From an uncultured Gammaproteobacteria bacterium (GTDB taxonomy: Bacteria; Pseudomonadota; Gammaproteobacteria; Pseudomonadales; Azotimanducaceae_A): a stretch of DNA of 9,330 nt. The stretch's first letter is position 1. Each line of letters begins with the position of its first letter. The position numbers were made by a program, and so were the translations under genes. Of this stretch, positions 1 to 7,106 are shown piece after piece. Location of the stretch: positions 1-9,330 of the forward strand of contig CAJWGQ010000114.1 in assembly GCA_913041025.1 (NCBI GenBank), given 5' to 3'. Under the pieces are notes generated by a model. It searched no databases. It was given only the letters and a program-made list of their open reading frames with translations, and had not been told where the DNA came from.

Positions 1-30
1 GCCATTCTTTCTTCTTAAAAGTCTTAACAA

Positions 31-59
31 TTAGCAAACAAATCAAGAAGAACTATAAA
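31..59 (+). promoter_or_regulatory. Candidate sigma-70 promoter upstream of hemL
   Basis: TTAGCA at 31-36 (4 of 6 matches to the -35 consensus) is followed after a 17-base spacer by TATAAA at 54-59 (5 of 6 matches to the -10 consensus). It would give a leader of about 100 bases before hemL. A second -10-like hexamer, TATTAT at 116-121, is closer to the gene but has no convincing -35 partner. No substantial reading frame is seen in positions 1-167. In AT-rich sequence such matches occur by chance, so this is a suggestion only. Confidence 0.3.
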
Positions 60-167
60 TTCTAATACAATTCAATAACAATGAGCGCCGATATTTAAAT
101 TAGGCTGGAAAACTTTATTATGACGACCGGAACCTAAATATGTCTATTAGAAGAATCGGCGGAGGAA

Positions 168-1463
168 ATGAAAAACATTAATCTCATCAAATCAAAGAAT
201 TTGTTCAAAAGAGCTCTAAATTCGATAGCTGGTGGCGTTAATTCTCCAGTGAGATCTTTCAAGAACGTTGGAGGGGAACCAATATTTTTCGACAGCGCCC
301 AAGGCTGCTACCTTTATGATGTCGATGGCAATAGATTTATAGACTACGTCGGATCCTGGGGACCCATGATTTTAGGACATAGCGCGACCGTAACACAACA
401 AAGTGTCCTTGCTCAGCTAGAAAAAGCCACTAGTTTCGGTGCGCCTACATTAGTAGAAATCGAATTAGCTGAAAAAATAATAGAGCTCGTGCCTAGCATA
501 GAAAAAGTTAGGATGATGAACTCTGGCACGGAAGCAACTATGACCGCCGTCCGTCTTGCCAGGGGGTTCACAGGCAGGGACATCGTGATCAAATTTGAGG
601 GCTGCTACCACGGCCACGCCGACGTTTTACTAGCAAAAGCAGGAAGCGGCGTTTTAACTCTCGGTATTCCAGATACCCCAGGCATACCTGAATCTGTTAC
701 TAGCAATACAGTTGTATTGCCTTTCAACGATATAGATGCTGTGAAGCAGACCTTTTTAAATTACGCCGATCAAATTGCTGCTATTATTGTCGAACCAGTT
801 GCGGGGAATATGGGATGCATACCGCCCGCATCCGGTTACCTAGAAGTACTTCGAGAACTAACCGAACAGAGCGGTTCTTTGCTTATATTCGATGAGGTTA
901 TGACCGGCTTTAGGTTATCAAAGGGGGGGGCCCAAGAAGTTTATGACGTTAAGCCAGACCTTACCGCGCTGGGGAAAATCATTGGCGGCGGATTACCGGT
1001 GGGCGCACTGGGTGGAACTGCTCAGATCATGGAATACTTGGCCCCTCTTGGCCCAGTATATCAAGCCGGAACGCTTTCAGGAAACCCACTAGCTATGAAC
1101 GCAGGTTTATCCGTCTTGAATCAACTTGATAATAAGATGTACAGGAATTTAAATGAAACTACAGAATACCTATGCTCCAAACTGAAAGAACTATTTGAAG
1201 CCTATTCTTGTCAGGTATCAATAAATCACGTCTGCGGTATGTTTAGTATATTTTTTGGAGTTGAGACCGTAGAGAATTTTGATGAGGTTAATAAATCTGA
1301 TACAGAAAAATACAGCCGGTTTTTCTATGCCATGTTGAATCGAGGAATTTATTTAGCCCCTTCTCCGTATGAACTCGCGTTTCTTGGCACCTCACATAAC
1401 CAAAGTATCTTAGATGAGACTTTAAAAGCTGCTGAAGATACATTAAAGAACAAAGAATTATGA
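168..1463 (+). CDS. hemL: Glutamate-1-semialdehyde 2,1-aminomutase
   Basis: This PLP-dependent cytosolic enzyme converts glutamate-1-semialdehyde to 5-aminolevulinate, the last step of the C5 route to haem and other tetrapyrroles. The 431-residue product is about the usual size (E. coli HemL is 426) and is collinear with the family throughout. It has GGVNSPVRSF near the N-terminus, NSGTEA at 118-123 (cofactor phosphate contact), CYHGHAD at 146-152, FDEVMTGFR at 241-249 (the Asp that pairs with the PLP pyridine nitrogen), LGKIIGGG with the Schiff-base lysine at Lys270, and GTLSGNP at 301-307. The start follows GGAGG at 161-165. That spacing is only two bases, unusually tight, but no in-frame upstream ATG fits better and the N-terminus aligns with the family. 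A run of eight G at 923-930 lies inside the gene without breaking the frame. It is probably cotranscribed with the kinase gene one base downstream. Confidence 0.97.
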   Translation: MKNINLIKSKNLFKRALNSIAGGVNSPVRSFKNVGGEPIFFDSAQGCYLYDVDGNRFIDYVGSWGPMILGHSATVTQQSVLAQLEKATSFGAPTLVEIELAEKIIELVPSIEKVRMMNSGTEATMTAVRLARGFTGRDIVIKFEGCYHGHADVLLAKAGSGVLTLGIPDTPGIPESVTSNTVVLPFNDIDAVKQTFLNYADQIAAIIVEPVAGNMGCIPPASGYLEVLRELTEQSGSLLIFDEVMTGFRLSKGGAQEVYDVKPDLTALGKIIGGGLPVGALGGTAQIMEYLAPLGPVYQAGTLSGNPLAMNAGLSVLNQLDNKMYRNLNETTEYLCSKLKELFEAYSCQVSINHVCGMFSIFFGVETVENFDEVNKSDTEKYSRFFYAMLNRGIYLAPSPYELAFLGTSHNQSILDETLKAAEDTLKNKEL

Positions 1464-1464
1464 G

Positions 1465-2445
1465 ATGAATATGAAAGATGTCTATGGGGTTGGGAATGCC
1501 ATTGTTGATGTGATTGCTGAGGTAGATGATGAATTTCTCTCAGAAGTATCTCTTGAAAAAGGTCATATGACTCTGATCGATAACGAACAAATGGCAACAA
1601 TAGAAAATAAATTAAGCTCAGCACCAAAGAAAATAATGAGCGGAGGATCTGCCGCAAATACCATCTACGCGGTTCAAGCCTTTGGAGGAAGTACTGCTTA
1701 CGGTTGCAGACTCTCTGACGACAGCAATGGACAACACTTCTTCAGAGACTTCAGTGAATCTGGAATTTCAATCAGTAACTTGAGCCCTGCCAAAGAAGGA
1801 GCAACTGGTCAATGCCTTGTTTTAGTGACTCCAGATGCAGAGCGCACAATGGCAACTAATCTGGGGGTCTCAGCTAATCTGACTAATTCTTGCATGGACC
1901 AAAACGTTCTTAGCGAATCGAAAATGTTATACCTCGAAGGATACTTGGCAACCTCGGAAAAAAACACTGGCGTAGCACTCCAAGCAAAAGAGATCGCTCT
2001 TGAGGCCGGTGCCGAAGTCGCGCTGACCCTATCAGACACATCAATTCTTAGCCCTTTTAGGAGTGCGTTCGAATCGTTTATCGGTGAGGGCGTCGAGATT
2101 TTATTTTGCAATGAACAAGAGTGCCTAACTTGGTCAGGAACCGATCGTATAGATCTTGCTATCACTGAAATGCGTGATTTTGCAAAAGAGATCTATATTA
2201 CGCTGGGAGCTAAAGGCTCTATAGCAGTTTCTTCTGTTGGAATCGAAGAAGTAGAAACCGATCAAGTTGTCGCGGTTGATACTAATGGAGCAGGAGACTT
2301 GTTCGCTGGCGCTTGCTTATATGCTAGAACCCAAAAACTGACCGCGAAGGAATGCGCTCTGTTCGCCAACAAATGTGCAGGGACTATCGTTCAGGAGTAT
2401 GGCGCAAGATTTTCAAGTGCTAGTGAGTACAAAAAACTCATTTAA
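1465..2445 (+). CDS. PfkB-family carbohydrate kinase, adenosine-kinase-like
   Basis: The product is a 326-residue ribokinase/PfkB-fold kinase. It has the N-terminal GNAIVDV strand (10-16), the substrate-binding SGGSAANT loop (59-66) and the C-terminal PfkB signature DTNGAGDLFAGA (272-283), whose Asp278 is the expected catalytic base. The overall pattern fits the bacterial adenosine-kinase-like subgroup, which phosphorylates a nucleoside or sugar at the 5'-hydroxyl with ATP. Adenosine itself is inferred and not proven, because subgroup assignments within PfkB are often unreliable. The gene begins one base after the hemL stop, which suggests translational coupling. An alternative ATG at 1471 would shorten the protein by two residues and is better spaced from a GAG at 1462-1464. 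Its stop overlaps the stop of the convergent sfsA gene. Confidence 0.85.
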   Translation: MNMKDVYGVGNAIVDVIAEVDDEFLSEVSLEKGHMTLIDNEQMATIENKLSSAPKKIMSGGSAANTIYAVQAFGGSTAYGCRLSDDSNGQHFFRDFSESGISISNLSPAKEGATGQCLVLVTPDAERTMATNLGVSANLTNSCMDQNVLSESKMLYLEGYLATSEKNTGVALQAKEIALEAGAEVALTLSDTSILSPFRSAFESFIGEGVEILFCNEQECLTWSGTDRIDLAITEMRDFAKEIYITLGAKGSIAVSSVGIEEVETDQVVAVDTNGAGDLFAGACLYARTQKLTAKECALFANKCAGTIVQEYGARFSSASEYKKLI

Positions 2446-2453
2446 GTAAATGC
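2437..2453 (-). terminator. Weak hairpin plus T-run downstream of sfsA
   Basis: On the minus strand, CATTT and AAATG pair around a four-base loop (perfect repeat CATTTA/TAAATG at 2439-2452). Two bases later comes a run of six T (plus-strand A-run at 2431-2436). The arrangement resembles an intrinsic terminator for the aminotransferase–sfsA transcript. The stem is very AT-rich and short and overlaps both stop codons, so it may be fortuitous. No T-run follows on the plus strand, so it would not end the hemL–kinase transcript. Confidence 0.25.
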
Positions 2454-3143
2454 AAAAGGTATTTCTCTGTCTGCGCTAAATCTAATTAAGTCATTAGTAC
2501 ACCCTAGAGCCCTTATTTCTACACCCTTTTGCGAAGCCAGTTCGATAGCTCTGACATAGCTTTCATCTACATGTGCAGCTGGTTTAACTGACTTTATTCC
2601 AGTGTGTTGCGAACAGAAAATCAAAACCGCTCGATGACCAAGCTCCACCATAGAGATCAAACTTTGCAGATGCTTTGAAGCCCTAGTGCTAATGGCATCT
2701 GGGAACATCCCAACACCTCTCTTGACAAGATAGCTTACACTTTTGACTTCAACATAAATAAGTTGATTTTGCACCGAATACAAAAAATCGAACCTCCCTG
2801 CACCCCCAGGGATATTGGGTTCCCTGCTTCTCAATTCGAACTCCTCAGTACCAGCTAACAAGGATCCAAAAATAGCTTCCTCAACCAAATTATTGGCAAA
2901 AACAGAGCGAATTCCGACTATTCCATCTGGTGTCTCTACGAATTCCAGTGTTTTCAGGAATTTCCTTTTAATATTCTTAGAATTTGAGACCCAGGCCCTC
3001 ATACCAGGAATATCGCAACCAGTCATCGCGCCCGTATTCGGACAATAGACAGTCTCTTTCTCCCCTTTACTATTTTCAACATCCGCTAAAAATCTTTTAT
3101 ATCGCCTCAAAAATCTTACTTTTTCTAGAGCTGGTAACTTCAA
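2442..3143 (-). CDS. sfsA: SfsA family protein (sugar fermentation stimulation protein homologue)
   Basis: The 233-residue product matches E. coli SfsA (234 residues) from end to end. It has the N-terminal RRYKRFLADV (13-22), CPNTGAMTGC (34-43), GAGRFDF (114-120), VEVKSV (131-136) and FPDA (147-150). Asp119, Glu132 and Lys134 form a PD-(D/E)xK-type nuclease-like centre. The E. coli name comes from a maltose-metabolism phenotype and a proposed DNA-binding role; the true biochemical function is uncertain. The start is a TTG at 3143-3141, immediately after the TAG of the aminotransferase gene. No ATG occurs in frame until residue 40, inside conserved sequence, and the TTG start reproduces the normal length. 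A GGGG seven bases upstream, inside the preceding gene, could act as the ribosome site. Translation is probably coupled to the upstream gene. Confidence 0.93.
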   Translation of the reverse strand: MKLPALEKVRFLRRYKRFLADVENSKGEKETVYCPNTGAMTGCDIPGMRAWVSNSKNIKRKFLKTLEFVETPDGIVGIRSVFANNLVEEAIFGSLLAGTEEFELRSREPNIPGGAGRFDFLYSVQNQLIYVEVKSVSYLVKRGVGMFPDAISTRASKHLQSLISMVELGHRAVLIFCSQHTGIKSVKPAAHVDESYVRAIELASQKGVEIRALGCTNDLIRFSADREIPFAFT

Positions 3144-4319
3144 CTATATGCCCCAATCTGCCAAAGCTGAGCGAAGTCTGTCCAATCCTAAATAAATAGC
3201 GTCTAAATCGGTTGAACACGAAAATCGCACGTGATCTTTGCCATAATGATGACTAAAATCGTGGGCCGGAGTAATCGCCACACCATATTCCATTAACATT
3301 TTGAGACAGAAGTCATGACTGTTGAGTCCTGTATGCGAGACGTCCACGAACACGTAAAAACCGCCCTCAGGCCTAACTGGAATGGTAAATCCCTGATCCA
3401 ACAGTCCTTCGCAAAGTGCTCCCATACGCTGCCTAACAATCTGTACCCGGTCTTCATGAATCGCAAGACATTGATCATTAAAGGCTTCCAGCGCAGCGTA
3501 TTGAGAAACAGTGTTCGGCGCTAAAAAAATATTCTGCGCTAATCTCGTAAAAAACTCTGCCGTTTCGTAAGGGACTACGACCCATCCTAGCCGCCAACCT
3601 GTCATTGAGTAATATTTTGAAAAGCTGTTCAGAATGTAAATCTGCTGATCAACAGCCAAAGCCGATTCATAAGTGCGGTTGCCCAGATGTATACCTTGGT
3701 AAATTTCATCAACAATAAGGAACCCCTGTTTCTTGTCCACAAACTTCTTTAGTTGTCTTAGATTCGATTCTCGTACTACTACCCCGGTTGGGTTGGCTGG
3801 CGAAGAAAGCAAGATTCCTTTAACAGAATCGGACCATCGGCTTTCAAAGTCACTCAGCTCTGGCTGAAACTCAGAACTTATTTTCAGCGTCATATTCTCC
3901 ATCAGACTTCCGATTACCGATGAAAAAGCTCCATGACAGGGATATCCAGGATCAGTAGATAAGAATCGATCACCAACGTCCAGCAACCCAGCCAATAACA
4001 ACAACAAACCTCCGCTTGCCCCGTTAGTGATAAGGATTTGCTCAGGGTCGACTTCTATACCCAATCGAAAATATTGACCAGAGATTTCTTCTCGCAGCTC
4101 AAACAGGCCGTTTCCGCCAGTATACTTCGTTAGCCCATTCTCAAGCGCTTCTTTTGCCCGATCGACTATAGGCGCTGCTGTGGGGAAATCGAGCTCCCCT
4201 ATTTCAAAATGAACAATCGATCGCCCCTGATTTTCCAAAAATCTCGCTTTCTCAGCTATCTCCATAACGCGAAAGGGTTTAAGCGCTTTGAGTCGGTCTG
4301 ACAACCTTATCTCTTTCAT
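3144..4319 (-). CDS. Class I/II pyridoxal-phosphate-dependent aminotransferase
   Basis: This is a 391-residue fold-type I aminotransferase of the AspC/aromatic-like class. Visible motifs are the SPANPTG loop (173-179), DEIYQG (204-209) with the Asp that contacts the PLP nitrogen, SFSKYYSMTGWRLGW (232-246) with the Schiff-base lysine Lys235, and Arg365 in VRFSCS (364-369) at the position that normally binds the substrate alpha-carboxylate. Length and motif order are complete. The amino-acid substrate cannot be read from the sequence, so no symbol is given. The ATG at 4319-4317 is preceded by AAGGGA (plus positions 4327-4332), a well-spaced ribosome site. It is the first gene of a two-gene unit with sfsA and is divergent from dksA. 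A homologous aminotransferase is found beside dksA in several gammaproteobacteria, so the association looks old, although no functional link is known to me. Confidence 0.93.
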   Translation of the reverse strand: MKEIRLSDRLKALKPFRVMEIAEKARFLENQGRSIVHFEIGELDFPTAAPIVDRAKEALENGLTKYTGGNGLFELREEISGQYFRLGIEVDPEQILITNGASGGLLLLLAGLLDVGDRFLSTDPGYPCHGAFSSVIGSLMENMTLKISSEFQPELSDFESRWSDSVKGILLSSPANPTGVVVRESNLRQLKKFVDKKQGFLIVDEIYQGIHLGNRTYESALAVDQQIYILNSFSKYYSMTGWRLGWVVVPYETAEFFTRLAQNIFLAPNTVSQYAALEAFNDQCLAIHEDRVQIVRQRMGALCEGLLDQGFTIPVRPEGGFYVFVDVSHTGLNSHDFCLKMLMEYGVAITPAHDFSHHYGKDHVRFSCSTDLDAIYLGLDRLRSALADWGI

Positions 4320-4437
4320 ATGATCTTCCCTTTTCTAAACAAAGACAAAAGGCTATGGCTATAGCTCCAACCTTCTGGTATTTTACGCGCCCTCTACCAA
4401 AAAGCAGTAGGCCAGAGAAATCGCTAAGGGGTATTTT
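4320..4437. promoter_or_regulatory. Divergent control region between the aminotransferase gene and dksA
   Basis: This gap of 118 bases must hold the promoters of two divergent units. Facing dksA is an extended -10-like TGG-TATTTT (4376-4384) with only a poor -35 match. Just upstream are two GGCTAT copies in tandem (4351-4362) and the eight-base palindrome GCTATAGC (4358-4365), a possible but unsupported operator. The dksA ribosome site AAGGGG at 4426-4431 is strong and sits six bases before the ATG. A 73-codon frame starting at 4355 overlaps dksA and looks like a shadow. Confidence 0.4.
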
Positions 4438-4944
4438 ATGGCAACAAAATCTAAAACGAAAAGCACCACCACTAAGAAGCCAGTCCAGAAGACCACTTCA
4501 AAAGCTACTAAGCTTAACTCGTCCCAGTTTCAGAATTTCACACCCTACAAACCAAAAAAAAATGAAGAGTACATGAGTCCCGAGCAACTGGAACACTTCA
4601 AAGTAATCCTGTCCAATTGGCGTCTCGAGCTTATGGAACAAGTAGATGGAACGGTTAATAATCTTCAAGAAAAAGCTGGCTCTCTGCCCGACCCAAACGA
4701 CAGAGCCAGCCAAGAATCTGAGTTCGGATTGGAGCTAAAAACTCGAGATAGGGAAAGAAAGTTGCTAAGAAAAATCGCTTCTGCTCTATCAAGAGTCGAA
4801 GATGGAAGCTACGGTTTTTGCGAGGAAACAGGTGAGGAAATTGGTTTGAGGCGACTAGAAGCTAGGCCAATTGCAACTCTCTGTTTTGAAGCACAGGAAA
4901 GGCATGAAATAACGGAACAGCACTACTCAGATATGGATGATTGA
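4438..4944 (+). CDS. dksA: RNA polymerase-binding regulator DksA, two-cysteine variant
   Basis: DksA enters the secondary channel of RNA polymerase and, with ppGpp, retunes promoters such as those for rRNA. The 168-residue protein has a Lys/Thr/Ser-rich N-terminal extension (about 1-30), then EEYMSPEQLEHF (43-54), a long coiled coil whose tip carries the functional DPNDRA (Asp85, Asp88, Ala90), the RDRERKLLRKI helix (103-113), and a C-terminal globular zinc-finger region. The finger is altered. In E. coli it has four cysteines; here the equivalents are Cys128, Thr131, Cys149 and Ala152. This matches the Cys/Thr/Cys/Ala pattern of zinc-independent DksA2 proteins such as the Pseudomonas aeruginosa paralogue, while the location is that of the main dksA. 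The RRLEARP linker (138-144) is intact, so the gene looks functional. It is first in a run with gluQRS and pcnB; the gap to gluQRS is 45 bases. Confidence 0.95.
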   Translation: MATKSKTKSTTTKKPVQKTTSKATKLNSSQFQNFTPYKPKKNEEYMSPEQLEHFKVILSNWRLELMEQVDGTVNNLQEKAGSLPDPNDRASQESEFGLELKTRDRERKLLRKIASALSRVEDGSYGFCEETGEEIGLRRLEARPIATLCFEAQERHEITEQHYSDMDD

Positions 4945-4989
4945 CGGCAAACTTAAAATCGCAGAGAACGCTAAAAAAAGCATTTTCAA

Positions 4990-5838
4990 ATGAAAATAGG
5001 CAGATTCGCGCCCTCTCCTACTGGCCCTCTTCATATGGGCTCCTTAATTACAGCCTTGGCTAGCTATTTAGATATAAAGGCAAAAAAAGGGCTCTGGTTA
5101 ATCAGAATCGATGACCTAGACCCACCGAGAACCGTTCCTGGATCTATTCAAGTAATTCTAGAGTCCCTCTTTGCGCATGGGTTAGTATCTGATCGCGGAG
5201 TACTTTATCAAAGTCAAAATCTCGTAAAATACAAAAAATACCTAGCTAAGCTGTTACCCCATATATATTCGTGCCAATGCAGTAGAAAAATACTAGCAAG
5301 GCATACAATCTATCCTGGCACTTGTCGCCATAAAGAATTGTCAACAGAGGACGTTGCACTGCGGATAAAAGTTCCCAACATCAACATATCATTTAACGAT
5401 CAAATCAAAGGGACGAAGATAACTAATCTTCAACAGGAAATAGGAGACTTTATAGTAGTCCGGCGAGATAAACTCTTTTCCTATAACCTTGCAACGGCTT
5501 GCGATGACGGTGATCAAGGGATAACGGACATTTTAAGAGGAGAGGATCTCTTTTCAGCAACCTACCCTCAAATATTCCTAATGAACATGTTAAAGCTAAA
5601 GACCCCGCAATATTTACATATTCCGGTACTAAGTAATCTAAATGGAAAAAAACTATCCAAGCAAACTGGGGCACCTCCGATAAAAGACTTCGAGGCAGTT
5701 AAAAATCTTATTGACGCCATGAAATTCCTAGGGTTTCAAGTCCCCAAACATATCAAAACAATTGCCTCCATAATTGAATGGGGCATAAATAACTGGTCAG
5801 CGACTAAGATACCGAAACAGTTTGAATTTTATTCCTAA
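4990..5838 (+). CDS. gluQRS: Glutamyl-queuosine tRNA(Asp) synthetase
   Basis: This paralogue of the glutamyl-tRNA synthetase catalytic core activates glutamate and attaches it to queuosine at the wobble position of tRNA-Asp, not to the tRNA 3' end. Its 282 residues lack an anticodon-binding domain, as expected. It has RFAPSPTGPLHMGSL (5-19, HIGH-like), RIDDLDPPR (39-47), zinc ligands Cys95, Cys97, Tyr108 and Cys112 (CQC...YPGTC), and KLSKQ (221-225, KMSKS-like). In gammaproteobacteria the gene commonly follows dksA, as here. No Shine-Dalgarno sequence precedes the ATG, which sits in a small AT hairpin (ATTTTC/GAAAAT around AAAT, 4982-4997). The start is nevertheless firm because GRFAPSPTG begins at residue 4. 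The 3' end abuts or overlaps pcnB. Confidence 0.95.
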   Translation: MKIGRFAPSPTGPLHMGSLITALASYLDIKAKKGLWLIRIDDLDPPRTVPGSIQVILESLFAHGLVSDRGVLYQSQNLVKYKKYLAKLLPHIYSCQCSRKILARHTIYPGTCRHKELSTEDVALRIKVPNINISFNDQIKGTKITNLQQEIGDFIVVRRDKLFSYNLATACDDGDQGITDILRGEDLFSATYPQIFLMNMLKLKTPQYLHIPVLSNLNGKKLSKQTGAPPIKDFEAVKNLIDAMKFLGFQVPKHIKTIASIIEWGINNWSATKIPKQFEFYS

Positions 5839-5842
5839 CACT

Positions 5843-7003
5843 ATGCCGAACATCAATTTTAAAAGGTCTCCTAACTTATATTTCAACATCGATAGGATCG
5901 ACCGCAGGGTGTTGGAAATTCATAAAGAATTGATTGGTCAAGGCCACGACTGCTACTTGGTTGGAGGCTGCATAAGAGACTTTATTTCAAAAAAAGAACC
6001 CAAAGATTTTGATCTTGTAACCAATGCAAGGCCAAATAGAATCCTTCAAGTTTTTAAAAAAAAGGCACGCCTAGTCGGACAACGATTTCCCATAGTCCAC
6101 GTTAGAAAAGGCGGGCTAATTGTCGAGATCGCGACCTTTCGCTCTTCCAATAGCCTCGATATTGATTATGGTAAATCAGGGTTAATAATCAGAGACGAAT
6201 CTTTCGGCGTAATCGAAGAGGATGCATCAAGGAGAGACTTTACTATTAATGCTCTTTATTTCGACCCAGATACAAACGAGATCTTAGACTTTGTCGATGG
6301 CATCGGAGATTTAAATTCTCGAAGGCTTAAATTCATCGGAAATCCGGAAACCAGAGTTCAGGAAGATCCTATAAGATTACTCAGATACCTCAGATTTGCC
6401 GCAAAACTAGACTTTGAACTCGATAATTCGATCATATCAGTGCTTAAAAACAAGGCACATCTACTCACCACCCTATCTTCGGCGAGGTTATATGACGAAT
6501 TCAAAAAAATCTTTCTGCAGGGACATGCTTTTAGGGTCTGGAAATTTCTAATCAACACAAGCATTCCAAGCCTTATTTGGCCAGATTGTGAAACTGACAA
6601 TGCGATCATTTTCAAAGGACTAGAGGAAACGGACAAAAGATTCACCGAAAAAAAACCACTTTCACCAGCTTTTATTATTGCACTACTTCTTTGGCCAAGC
6701 TTCGAAAAAAGAACCAGCATGGCTAATTCTGTCGAGTCGCAGGCAATTGGAAGAAAAATGCTAAAGCACCAGAATTCTAAGATGAAAATTCCTTTAAGAA
6801 ATACAGAATTTATTCTCAGTATTTGGAATATGCAGGCTAAGTTAACGAGTAAGTCAGTAGAGTTTAAAGAAAATATAGCTAAGCATAGAGCCTTTCGAGC
6901 GAGCTACGACCTTCTACTAATCAGATCAGGAGTTGATCATGTGCTAAAAGACCCTCTTAATTTTTGGTCACAAATACAACTTAGATCACCACGCTCGAAA
7001 TAA
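5843..7003 (+). CDS. pcnB: Poly(A) polymerase I
   Basis: This is a class II nucleotidyltransferase that adds 3' A tails to RNAs and promotes their decay. It has LVGGCIRD (39-46), KDFDLVT (54-60) with the metal-binding Asp55 and Asp57, the poly(A)-polymerase-type LVGQRFPIVHV (77-87) that helps separate it from CCA-adding enzymes, RRDFTINALYFDP (130-142) and QEDPIRLLRYLRF (173-185). I chose the ATG at 5843, giving 386 residues. A TTG at 5822 would add seven residues and overlap gluQRS by 17 bases. Neither has a clear ribosome site. E. coli pcnB itself uses an AUU start, so the true start may be unusual here too. The protein is shorter than the E. coli enzyme (about 465 residues), mainly because the long basic C-terminal tail is missing; it ends soon after HRAFRASYDLLL. 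The catalytic half is complete. Confidence 0.92.
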   Translation: MPNINFKRSPNLYFNIDRIDRRVLEIHKELIGQGHDCYLVGGCIRDFISKKEPKDFDLVTNARPNRILQVFKKKARLVGQRFPIVHVRKGGLIVEIATFRSSNSLDIDYGKSGLIIRDESFGVIEEDASRRDFTINALYFDPDTNEILDFVDGIGDLNSRRLKFIGNPETRVQEDPIRLLRYLRFAAKLDFELDNSIISVLKNKAHLLTTLSSARLYDEFKKIFLQGHAFRVWKFLINTSIPSLIWPDCETDNAIIFKGLEETDKRFTEKKPLSPAFIIALLLWPSFEKRTSMANSVESQAIGRKMLKHQNSKMKIPLRNTEFILSIWNMQAKLTSKSVEFKENIAKHRAFRASYDLLLIRSGVDHVLKDPLNFWSQIQLRSPRSK

Positions 7004-7068
7004 ATTGTTAGTAAAAACGAGTCTCTTTGAAATGGGCAAGTAGTATCAAAAACGGCTATTCTCTTAAA

Positions 7069-7074
7069 TATAAT
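7069..7074 (+). promoter_or_regulatory. Perfect -10 hexamer upstream of the deoxynucleoside kinase gene
   Basis: TATAAT occurs in the non-coding gap after pcnB. The best -35 candidate at 17 bases (7046-7051, TCAAAA) matches the consensus at only three positions. If used, transcription would start near 7081, just ahead of the open stretch of the kinase frame. The surrounding gap (7004-7106) has stops in all three forward frames and no recognisable gene remnant. Confidence 0.4.
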
Positions 7075-7106
7075 TATTTCAACAATCAGATAAACCGAGA
7101 ACAAAC

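Noticed and set aside
1..10. Start of a divergent gene at the left edge (minus-strand ATG at 5-3 with an A/G-rich stretch before it)
   Set aside because: Only five bases would be inside the window, so nothing about a product can be supported.
1809..2165. 118-codon frame on the minus strand inside the PfkB-family kinase gene
   Set aside because: Antisense to an intact kinase gene with no independent support.
4355..4576. 73-codon plus-strand frame starting in the divergent gap and running into dksA
   Set aside because: Most of it overlaps dksA in another frame; its content reflects the Lys-rich dksA start, and dksA has the strong ribosome site.
6358..6720. 120-codon frame on the minus strand inside pcnB
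   Set aside because: It lies entirely within well-conserved pcnB coding sequence on the other strand, shows no recognisable family and has no ribosome site; a shadow frame.
7004..7106. Possible folK remnant between pcnB and the kinase gene
   Set aside because: Translation of the three forward frames gives short stop-broken peptides without any FolK motif.
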